Positions 1 through 6,127 of a stretch of 21,196 nucleotides of DNA are shown piece after piece. The position numbers were made by a program, and so were the translations under genes. The DNA is taken from NCBI GenBank assembly GCA_037446575.1, contig JBBIII010000045.1:1-21196 (forward strand), given 5' to 3'. This stretch comes from JBBIII01 sp037446575. Its GTDB lineage: Bacteria > Bacteroidota > Ignavibacteria > UBA10030. Each line of letters opens with the position of its first letter. Position 1 is the first letter of the stretch. The notes below the pieces were generated by a model. It had not been told where the DNA came from and made no database searches. It saw only the letters and a list, made by a program, of their open reading frames with translations.

Positions 1-123
1 CAAATTGAAAATGGAGTAGTCTTTGTTTTTATAGATCGGTCTGGTTTTGGAGAGTATATGCTTGTCCACTCAACAAAGAGAGGCGAACTGCGGGATGATA
101 CATGGGAACGATACTTAAGGTAA
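1..123 (+). CDS. 3' end of a gene, possibly NlpC/P60-like hydrolase (partial)
   Basis: An open frame with no start inside the window runs from base 1 to a TAA at 121-123 and encodes the last 40 residues of a protein. The tail contains YMLVHSTKRGELRDDTWERY. The pattern of a hydrophobic strand, then VHSTKRG, then an acidic turn and an aromatic-basic end resembles the C-terminal part of NlpC/P60 cysteine peptidases, where the usual form is like IHASTSKGV followed by W..R. I see no catalytic residues because they would lie upstream. The family call is therefore tentative; that this is the end of a coding frame is more secure. It overlaps the next gene by 22 bp, suggesting the two are cotranscribed. 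Confidence 0.45.
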   Translation, partial: QIENGVVFVFIDRSGFGEYMLVHSTKRGELRDDTWERYLR

Positions 124-974
124 CTCTTGCTATTCACGTATTATTAGCAATCTCTATTGCACAGGATACCGATACAGTTCTTGTAGAAGATTATTCGTTT
201 GGCTCTTTTAAACGAGCCACGCGTATTGTCTCGAGTATCAAAGGAAAAATTTATGTTATTGATGCGGATAAAAACCAATTAATTCTAATTGGAGAGGATA
301 ACAAACAAAAAGAGAGTGTTGGTGGATTTGGTTGGTCTGATGGCTCATTTGATATGCCAACAGGAGTGGCTACCGATGGAGTAAATATTTATGCGTCGGA
401 TTATGGAAATCATCGAATACAACGCTTCGATAGAAATTTAAATTATATTTCTTCGTTATATACTCGAGATACTGCCGATATATCTTATAGATTTGGCTAT
501 CCGATGGATATTGCACTGTCAGAGTTTGGAGATTTGTTTGTTATAGATGGAGAAAATTTACGGGTTCTAAAATTTTCTTCATTGCACTTTTATGAAAGGT
601 CTTTCGGAGATATTAATTCTGGTAAAGGGAAGCTTGATAATCCGATTCGATTGGTTGTTACCACTTCGCGAATTTTTGTCGGCGAGACAAACCGAATTGC
701 AGTATTTGATTATTTTGGAAATTATTTGGGTTGTATCGGCGAGGGCATCGTAAATAATCTTTGTGGATTTACAATGCTCTCAGATGGCTTGCTTGCTGTA
801 TCGAATGAAAAACTATGGTGGTTTTCAAAAGATGGCGAGCTTAATAAAACATCATCTTTAAAATATATTATTACAAGCGAGCATTTAGAAAAAATTCAAG
901 ATGTCGCTTTTGACGGCAAACGCCTGCTTATACTTACACCGCAAAAAATTCTTGTATTTAAATCTAATCGATAA
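102..974 (+). CDS. Exported NHL-repeat beta-propeller protein
   Basis: 290 residues. The first ~20 (MGTILKVTLAIHVLLAISIA, then Q) form a signal peptide, so the mature protein is predicted to be exported. The body is made of NHL-type blades: roughly residues 38-75, 76-120 (PTGVATDGVNIYASDYGNHRI, with the RFD end), 128-165 (GYPMDIALSEFGDLFVIDG) and 172-212, with weaker blades to the C-terminus. NHL propellers are scaffolds for binding protein, ligand or RNA; no catalytic motif is visible, so the function is unknown. ATG at 102 is the only plausible start in this frame, but no strong Shine-Dalgarno precedes it, and translation may be coupled to the overlapping upstream frame. The C-terminal blades are degenerate. 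Confidence 0.85.
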   Translation: MGTILKVTLAIHVLLAISIAQDTDTVLVEDYSFGSFKRATRIVSSIKGKIYVIDADKNQLILIGEDNKQKESVGGFGWSDGSFDMPTGVATDGVNIYASDYGNHRIQRFDRNLNYISSLYTRDTADISYRFGYPMDIALSEFGDLFVIDGENLRVLKFSSLHFYERSFGDINSGKGKLDNPIRLVVTTSRIFVGETNRIAVFDYFGNYLGCIGEGIVNNLCGFTMLSDGLLAVSNEKLWWFSKDGELNKTSSLKYIITSEHLEKIQDVAFDGKRLLILTPQKILVFKSNR

Positions 975-989
975 ATTATTTAAGATTTC

Positions 990-1018
990 TTGACATTCAT
1001 TGCGATTTATCATAATTT
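990..1018 (+). promoter_or_regulatory. Sigma-70-like promoter for ssb
   Basis: TTGACA at 990-995 is separated by 17 bases from TAATTT at 1013-1018. A CATAAT (1011-1016) with 15-bp spacing is an overlapping alternative -10. It lies in the short gap after the NHL gene and ~40 bp before the ssb start. It is an E. coli-like promoter rather than the TAnnTTTG type of Bacteroidia. Confidence 0.6.
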
Positions 1019-1060
1019 ATCACAGTAAAACTTAACGCACATTTTGAGGAGGAGGATTTT

Positions 1061-1489
1061 ATGGCTTCGAGAAGCGTAAATAAAGTAATTCTTATCGGAA
1101 ATCTTGGACAAGATCCGGAATTACGCTATACAAGCGCTGGTGTGGCGGTAGCGACATTTTCACTTGCTACAAACGAGACATGGAAAGATCAGGATGGAAA
1201 CGCTCAAGAACGTACACAGTGGCACAATTTGGTTGCTTGGCGAAAACTTGCGGAAATCTGCGGCGAGTACCTCAAAAAGGGGAGTAGAATTTATGTAGAA
1301 GGCAGATTACAATATCGCAACTATGACGATAAAAATGGCGTTAAGCGTTATGTTACAGAAATTGTTATCGATCAAATGATGATGCTGGATTCGAAGGGTG
1401 CTGGACATTCGAATGGTGGCTCTTCAGTTCCGCCTCAACAGCAATCTGAAGATGTTGGACCTGAAAAAGGTGATGATTTGCCTTTTTAA
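1061..1489 (+). CDS. ssb: Single-stranded DNA-binding protein
   Basis: 142 residues. Residues ~5-108 form the OB-fold typical of bacterial SSB: VNKVILIGNLGQDPELRYT, then ATFSLATNE, TQWHNLVAWRKLAEICGEYL and KKGSRIYVEGRLQYRNY. A short flexible linker rich in Gly, Ser, Pro and Gln follows (about 112-132). The acidic tip DDLPF at the end is the conserved hook that recruits replication and repair partners. The protein binds ssDNA as a tetramer during replication, recombination and repair. A very strong ribosome binding site, GAGGAGGAGG, lies at 1046-1055, five bases before the ATG. It has its own promoter and appears monocistronic. Length is normal to slightly short for the family. Confidence 0.97.
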   Translation: MASRSVNKVILIGNLGQDPELRYTSAGVAVATFSLATNETWKDQDGNAQERTQWHNLVAWRKLAEICGEYLKKGSRIYVEGRLQYRNYDDKNGVKRYVTEIVIDQMMMLDSKGAGHSNGGSSVPPQQQSEDVGPEKGDDLPF

Positions 1490-1533
1490 TATTGAAAAAA
1501 AAGTTTAATAGAGTTTAGTTCTTTAAATAATCT

Positions 1534-1759
1534 GTTTTGGTGTTCCGATGCAATCTTTAATTGTATCGGAATGAAAAGGGAATTCCGTGCATCCTGATTC
1601 AAGTATAAACTGAATCTTGATAAGGCGGAAGCTGCCCCGCAACTGTAATTCCGATTCTGTGCGAACGGAATCTGCTTTCGGTATAAAAGTCACTGTTCCA
1701 CCTCAGGAGGAATGGGAAGATGAATCGAAAAACGGAAGAGCCAGGAGACCTGCCAGAAC
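1534..1759 (+). ncRNA. Cobalamin (B12) riboswitch
   Basis: The hallmarks of the AdoCbl-type riboswitch appear in order. P1 is formed by GTTTTGG (1534-1540) with CCAGAAC (1753-1759). P2 is TTCCGATG.../...TATCGGAA. Then come AAAAGGGAA (1574-1582), GCTGCCCCGCAACTGTAA (1631-1648), a CACTG element near 1691, GGGAAGATGAA near 1714-1724, and the B12 box GAGCCAGGAGACCTGCC (1738-1754). It sits in the leader of a TonB receptor gene, which is the classical position for repressing B12 uptake when the cofactor is plentiful. Downstream, a hairpin CCTTC-GAGG-GAAGG (1772-1785) could be the P13 kissing-loop arm. The output is probably transcriptional, through the terminator at 1808-1842. Confidence 0.93.
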
Positions 1760-1807
1760 TTTGCCTCTAAACCTTCGAGGGAAGGCGGTTGAAACACTTT
1801 TAGTGCA

Positions 1808-1842
1808 AAGCCCCAATCTTCATAGAAGGTTGGGGCTTTTTT
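1808..1842 (+). terminator. Riboswitch-controlled intrinsic terminator
   Basis: A 14-bp hairpin AAGCCCCAATCTTC (1808-1821), loop ATA, GAAGGTTGGGGCTT (1825-1838; one G-T pair), is followed by a run of T to 1842. It lies between the riboswitch and the receptor start. GCAAAG (1805-1810) at its foot can instead pair with CTTTGC (1759-1764), which overlaps the 3' strand of riboswitch stem P1. This gives a simple antiterminator whose formation excludes both P1 closure and the terminator base. Confidence 0.88.
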
Positions 1843-1874
1843 CATTAATACTTAATATAAGGAGTAATAATATT

Positions 1875-3818
1875 ATGAAGCACAATTTTAAAAAATTGAT
1901 TTTTTGTTTAGTCTTATACTTCATACCTGCAAATGGAAATGAAGTAGATACTGTAAAAGTTTATAAAGCAGATGATGTTGTCATTACCGCCACGCGGAGC
2001 GCAATTGCCATTTCTGATGCGCCAACAAATATTCGATTTATAGATTTTGCTGAAATACAAAACATTGGTGGAACTACAGTTGCAGATTTATTTAAATATG
2101 CATTAGGCGCAGATGTTAGAGATTATGGCGGTACAGGCGGAATGAAAAATGTAAAACTACGAGGACTTTCCAGCGAAAACATTCAATTTCTTATGGATGG
2201 ATGCCCTATAAATATTGCGCAATACGGATATTTAGATTTGAGCTTACTACCTATTTCTTTGTTCGATAGAATGGAAGTATCTAATGGTGGAGCTTCAGCT
2301 TTTTATGGGGGGAACGCTTTGGGCGGAGTCGTCAATTTAAATACCCGTAAATCAACAGAAAAACTACGCGCTAATGTAGCTGTAGAATCGGGCTCATTTG
2401 GTCATAAAAATATTTTCACCGAAATCTCAAACAAGTTTTTGGGCGTTGGGATATTAGCAAACTTTGCAAATGAATCTGGTAAAGATGATTTTGAATTTAT
2501 TAATCATCGCACAAATTCCTCTGATACAGTAATGAAAAGAACAAATGCAGATTACAAGCGCACTCAGTTTTTCGTTTCGACAAATTATAATCAACTTGAA
2601 AATATTAGTATGAATGCGTCCTTAGTTTATGTCAAAATAGACCGAGGCGTGCCAGGTTCAATTTCTTTCCCAAGTTCTGCAAGGCAAGATGACGAATCAT
2701 ATCGTTTAATTATAAATTCGAATGCAAATATTTTAGGTGATCTTAAGTTAACGTTAAGCGGAATATATAATTATGATAATCAGAATTATTCAGAAATTAT
2801 TCCGTTTTCTCCGACAGCTATTGTATATAAAAATCGATCATTTTCCATAAATCTTCAGACAGAATATTCGCCAGTAGCATGGGATCGAATTATTAGCGGA
2901 ATTGATTATACTAATGGCTGGTTAGATGCAAAAGGAATTTCGTGGGGATTTCCATTTGCTATGAATCCGAAACGAGAGCAAAAATCAGCTTATATTTCAA
3001 ATGAACTATACATCAATAACGATTCTGAATGGGCAGATCGGATTATCATTTATAAAACCATTAGATATGATGGTTATAGCGATGTAAAGGAGGATGCAAT
3101 ATCTCCCAAAATCGGTTTTAATCTTAGAATCAATAAAGAATATAACTTACGTCTTCGGAGCAGTTACGGGAAAAATTTTCGTGTGCCAACCTTCAACGAT
3201 TTATATTATCCCAACTTCAGCAATCCGAAGCTTGCGCCTGAACGTTCAACAGCTTTTGATATCGGAATTATCAGTTCTTTAGAAAAATCTGGTAATCAGA
3301 CTATTGGAATTACATATTTTAATATTGCTACTTCCGACAAAATTGTATTAGGCGCGGGATGGTTGCCGTATAATATTGGCAAAGCTAAAAATTCTGGATT
3401 AGAAGCAAGATATGATTATTCTTCAGTAGATAAAAAAATTAATTTCTTTTTCAGTTATACGCGCATAGATGCGATGAAGAAAAATAAAGATTCTCAAACA
3501 GATGCAACTTATAATAAGCAACTTGTTTATATTCCAAAATCATCTGGATCCTTTGGTATATCAATAGATTCAGAAATTGGTACGATTAGCATCAACAATA
3601 CAATAACAGGTCTACGTTATACAAATGCCGATAACACAAGTTCTCTACCCGCTTTTACGCTTACAGATGTTGTCATATCAAGAAAGATAGACTTGGGGTT
3701 GTTTGGTATTTTAGTGCGAGGAGTTGTAAGTAATCTTTTCGACGTAGATTATCAATCTGTTTTAGATTATCCTATGCCAGGGCGATCGTTTAGAATATCA
3801 TTTGGAGTTGAATATTGA
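1875..3818 (+). CDS. btuB: TonB-dependent outer-membrane receptor, BtuB-like
   Basis: 647 residues from the ATG at 1875, which follows TAAGGAG (1858-1864) with a good spacer. A longer frame opening at a TTG (1617) is rejected because it runs through the riboswitch and terminator. Residues 1-22 (MKHNFKKLIFCLVLYFIPAN...) form a signal peptide. DDVVITATR (33-41) begins the plug domain and resembles a TonB-box/plug entry. The plug continues through VKLRGLSSENIQFLMDG and FYGGNALGGVVNLNTR to about residue 160. The rest is a beta-barrel ending in FRISFGVEY, the usual aromatic-terminated last strand with a TonB receptor signature (SNLFDVDY, PMPGR). Control by a B12 riboswitch makes corrinoid the likely substrate. 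Length matches BtuB-type receptors. Confidence 0.9.
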   Translation: MKHNFKKLIFCLVLYFIPANGNEVDTVKVYKADDVVITATRSAIAISDAPTNIRFIDFAEIQNIGGTTVADLFKYALGADVRDYGGTGGMKNVKLRGLSSENIQFLMDGCPINIAQYGYLDLSLLPISLFDRMEVSNGGASAFYGGNALGGVVNLNTRKSTEKLRANVAVESGSFGHKNIFTEISNKFLGVGILANFANESGKDDFEFINHRTNSSDTVMKRTNADYKRTQFFVSTNYNQLENISMNASLVYVKIDRGVPGSISFPSSARQDDESYRLIINSNANILGDLKLTLSGIYNYDNQNYSEIIPFSPTAIVYKNRSFSINLQTEYSPVAWDRIISGIDYTNGWLDAKGISWGFPFAMNPKREQKSAYISNELYINNDSEWADRIIIYKTIRYDGYSDVKEDAISPKIGFNLRINKEYNLRLRSSYGKNFRVPTFNDLYYPNFSNPKLAPERSTAFDIGIISSLEKSGNQTIGITYFNIATSDKIVLGAGWLPYNIGKAKNSGLEARYDYSSVDKKINFFFSYTRIDAMKKNKDSQTDATYNKQLVYIPKSSGSFGISIDSEIGTISINNTITGLRYTNADNTSSLPAFTLTDVVISRKIDLGLFGILVRGVVSNLFDVDYQSVLDYPMPGRSFRISFGVEY

Positions 3819-3874
3819 TTTGTATAAAAAAAGAAAAAAATGTATTTTTCAAACGTAAATTAATTGGAGGATTC

Positions 3875-4399
3875 ATGCGAAGTTTAATTATTGGTTCATT
3901 TTTAATTCTTGTAGCGGCATTATCGAGGTTGCTTCCACATCCGGATAATTTTACGCCGATCGCTGCTATGGCATTAGTTGGCGGAGTATATCTTGAAAAA
4001 CGTTATGCGTTGATAATACCGTTAGTCGCTTTAATTATAAGCGATTTATTCATCGGTTTTCATAATACCATTCTATTTGTTTATGGAAGCTTCATTATTA
4101 TAGGATTATTGGGAATATGGCTTAAATCGCATAAAAAGCCATTGCCAATTATCGGAACTGCACTATTCAGCTCATCGTTATTTTTTATAATTACGAATTT
4201 TGGCGTATGGCTTACAGGCGGCGGCTGGTTTTATCCTAAGACTTGGGCGGGGCTTGTAGAATGTTACACAATGGCGATTCCCTTTTACCGAAACACCCTT
4301 GCAGGCGATTTAATTTATGTCGCTGTTCTTTTCGGTTTGTTTGAGTTATCTGCTTATGCCGTGCGTCAGTATGAAAGAAAAGCAGTTCAAATCCAATAA
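3875..4399 (+). CDS. DUF6580 family membrane protein, candidate corrinoid transport component
   Basis: 174 residues. The ATG at 3875 is chosen because GGAGG (3866-3870) lies four bases upstream; a longer frame from a TTG at 3815 has no such site and would overlap the receptor stop. About five or six membrane segments are visible (near residues 3-20, 28-40, 44-62, 65-83, 92-113, 143-163). The conserved blocks RLLPHPDNFTPIAAMALVGG, TNFGVWLTGGGW, YPKTWAGL and IPFYRNTLAGDLIY match the DUF6580 putative transport family. It follows the receptor by 56 bases and shares its B12 riboswitch, so an inner-membrane corrinoid uptake role, for example as an ECF-like substrate-binding component, is a reasonable inference. 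No ATPase or energising subunit is encoded nearby, so transport is unproven. Confidence 0.8.
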   Translation: MRSLIIGSFLILVAALSRLLPHPDNFTPIAAMALVGGVYLEKRYALIIPLVALIISDLFIGFHNTILFVYGSFIIIGLLGIWLKSHKKPLPIIGTALFSSSLFFIITNFGVWLTGGGWFYPKTWAGLVECYTMAIPFYRNTLAGDLIYVAVLFGLFELSAYAVRQYERKAVQIQ

Positions 4400-4426
4400 T
4401 ATTAATTCTCTATTAGTTTAGTCATT

Positions 4427-4464
4427 AAGTCAGGTTAAATTATATTAGCCTGACTTTTTATTTT
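4427..4464 (+). terminator. Intrinsic terminator after the B12-regulated operon
   Basis: AAGTCAGGTTAA (4427-4438), a six-base loop, then TTAGCCTGACTT (4445-4456) form a 12-bp stem with one G-T pair, followed by a T-rich tract. It lies 27 bp after the DUF6580 stop codon. Confidence 0.85.
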
Positions 4465-4697
4465 GTAGTTTGCGATATAAAGGGCAAATAAATTCTTTCC
4501 ATTTTCCCAATATAGCTTTTTATTGAAAAAGCTCTATATTGAAAGCACAAAATAGTAATATCTACATCTTCGGATAATAGAATGAGACGGCGTTATCAAA
4601 TCTATTTCATGATTTCCAAAACCTTATCAAATTATTTAGTAGAAGAACATTAATTTTATTATCCCTTGACTAACAAAAATTAGTTTGGAGAATTTAT
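4460..4697 (+). other. Intergenic leader of the first glutamate dehydrogenase gene with a long imperfect hairpin
   Basis: No gene is visible here. A hairpin occurs at 4509-4540: AATATAGCTTTTT, loop ATTG, AAAAAGCTCTATATT, with a two-base CT bulge on the right arm. It is not followed by a T-run, so it is not a good terminator in either direction. TTGAAA at 4539-4544 and TTGACT at 4666-4671 are -35-like, but neither has a convincing -10 at the proper spacing, so I do not call a promoter, although one is expected here after the terminator. Confidence 0.4.
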
Positions 4698-6038
4698 ATG
4701 TCTGAATATATCAATAAGATACTTACGCAAGTAAAGGCAAAAAATCCGAACGAACCAGAATTTCATCAAGCGGTTGAAGAAGTTTGCGAGTCGTTAGAGC
4801 CAGTAATAACGCGTCATCCGGAATATAAAAACGCAAGAATTTTAGAACGAATGGTAGAACCGGAACGAATAGTAATATTCCGCGTGCCTTGGATGGATGA
4901 TCAAGGTGAAATTCATATCAACCGTGGTTATCGTGTGCAGATGAATAGCGCAATTGGTCCTTATAAAGGAGGGCTGCGTTTCCATCCGTCTGTAACGCTT
5001 GGCATTTTAAAATTTTTGGCGTTTGAACAAGTATTTAAAAATAGTCTTACTACATTGCCGATGGGGGGCGGTAAAGGCGGTTCAGATTTTGACCCGAAGG
5101 GAAAAAGCGATAATGAAGTAATGCGCTTCTGTCAAAGTTTTATGACGGAGCTGTATCGCCATATTGGTCCTGATATTGACGTACCAGCCGGCGATATTGG
5201 AGTTGGTGGAAGAGAAATTGGATACTTGTTTGGTCAATACAAGCGATTAACAAAAGAATTTACTGGTGTTCTTACCGGCAAAGGTTTAAATTGGGGCGGT
5301 TCATTGATTCGCCCCGAAGCAACAGGTTTTGGCGTAGTCTATTTTACTGAAGAAATGTTGAAAACAAAAGGAACATGCATAGAAGGTAAAACTGTTGGAG
5401 TGTCTGGTTTTGGCAATGTTGCTTGGGGCGCTGTAACAAAAGTCGATCAATTGGGGGGTAAAGTTGTAACGCTTTCCGGTCCTGATGGATTTATTTACGA
5501 TCCGGATGGAATAAAAGGAGAAAAAATTCTTTACATGCTTGAAATGCGTTCCAGTGCAAAGGATGAAGTAAAACCTTATGCAGATAAATTTAAAGCGCAG
5601 TACTTTGCTGGTAAAAGGCCTTGGTCTGTAAAAGTTGACGTCGCTTTGCCTTGTGCAACACAGAATGAACTTGATGAAAACGATGCGAAAGAATTAGTAA
5701 AGAATGGCTGTATTTGTGTTTGTGAAGGCGCAAATATGCCAACAACTATTGCAGGTTATAAAGTATTTCGTTCTGCTGGTATTTTGTATTCACCCGGGAA
5801 AGCTTCGAATGCTGGCGGTGTAGCAACCTCTGGTTTGGAAATGACACAAAATAGTATGCGATTACCCTGGCCAAAAGAAGAAGTTGACGCACGCTTACAT
5901 CAAATAATGAAAAGCATTCATGCAACCTGCGTTCAGACGGCGGAACGTTTCGGCGAACCGGGAAATTATGTGATGGGCGCAAATATTGCCGGTTTCCTTA
6001 AAGTGGCAAATGCAATGCTTGAGCAAGGATTAGTATGA
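4698..6038 (+). CDS. Glutamate dehydrogenase, NAD-type (Clostridium symbiosum-like)
   Basis: 446 residues. It catalyses reversible oxidative deamination of glutamate to 2-oxoglutarate and ammonia as a cytosolic hexamer. Catalytic and substrate residues are in place: K90 in GPYKGGLRFHP, K114 in QVFKNSL, K126 in PMGGGKGGSDF and D166 in VPAGDIGVGGRE. The coenzyme domain carries SGFGNVAWGA (236-245) and TLSGPDG (258-264). This is the form I know from the NAD-dependent C. symbiosum enzyme, not the GSGNVA/SDS form of the E. coli NADP enzyme, so a catabolic NAD enzyme is inferred. TTTGGAG (4684-4690) precedes the ATG by seven bases. It is paired with the REC/PPDK-like gene downstream and is one of three glutamate dehydrogenases in the window. 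The N-terminal half is about 90% identical, by manual count over residues 71-210, to the second copy. Confidence 0.95.
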   Translation: MSEYINKILTQVKAKNPNEPEFHQAVEEVCESLEPVITRHPEYKNARILERMVEPERIVIFRVPWMDDQGEIHINRGYRVQMNSAIGPYKGGLRFHPSVTLGILKFLAFEQVFKNSLTTLPMGGGKGGSDFDPKGKSDNEVMRFCQSFMTELYRHIGPDIDVPAGDIGVGGREIGYLFGQYKRLTKEFTGVLTGKGLNWGGSLIRPEATGFGVVYFTEEMLKTKGTCIEGKTVGVSGFGNVAWGAVTKVDQLGGKVVTLSGPDGFIYDPDGIKGEKILYMLEMRSSAKDEVKPYADKFKAQYFAGKRPWSVKVDVALPCATQNELDENDAKELVKNGCICVCEGANMPTTIAGYKVFRSAGILYSPGKASNAGGVATSGLEMTQNSMRLPWPKEEVDARLHQIMKSIHATCVQTAERFGEPGNYVMGANIAGFLKVANAMLEQGLV

Positions 6039-6083
6039 ACTTAATTGTTGCCACTTTCTAAAAAATCGTGGCAATTAAGTTTA
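6039..6083 (+). terminator. Hairpin in the gdh-1/REC-PPDK-1 spacer
   Basis: ACTTAA (6039-6044) pairs with TTAAGT (6075-6080), and TTGCCAC (6048-6054) with GTGGCAA (6068-6074). This gives a 13-bp stem with a three-base bulge and a 13-base loop. Only three T follow, so it may be a weak or partial terminator, or an mRNA-processing/stability hairpin that sets the expression ratio of the two genes. It starts directly after the stop codon. Confidence 0.5.
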
Positions 6084-6127
6084 TCATCAAAAATTTCTTA
6101 GCCTGATTCAATTAAGCTTATCGATTT

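Noticed and set aside
1617..1874. N-terminal extension of the TonB receptor from a TTG codon
   Set aside because: It runs through the cobalamin riboswitch and the intrinsic terminator; the ATG at 1875 has a good Shine-Dalgarno and begins a signal peptide.
3094..3282. Alternative-frame 62-codon ORF inside the receptor gene
   Set aside because: Fully contained in a conserved beta-barrel coding region; no support of its own.
3815..3874. Extension of the DUF6580 protein from a TTG overlapping the receptor stop
   Set aside because: The Lys-rich leader is not family-like, and GGAGG directly precedes the ATG at 3875.
4539..4671. Promoter for gdh-1 from TTGAAA (4539) or TTGACT (4666)
   Set aside because: No acceptable -10 at 16-18 bp from either; left as unresolved.
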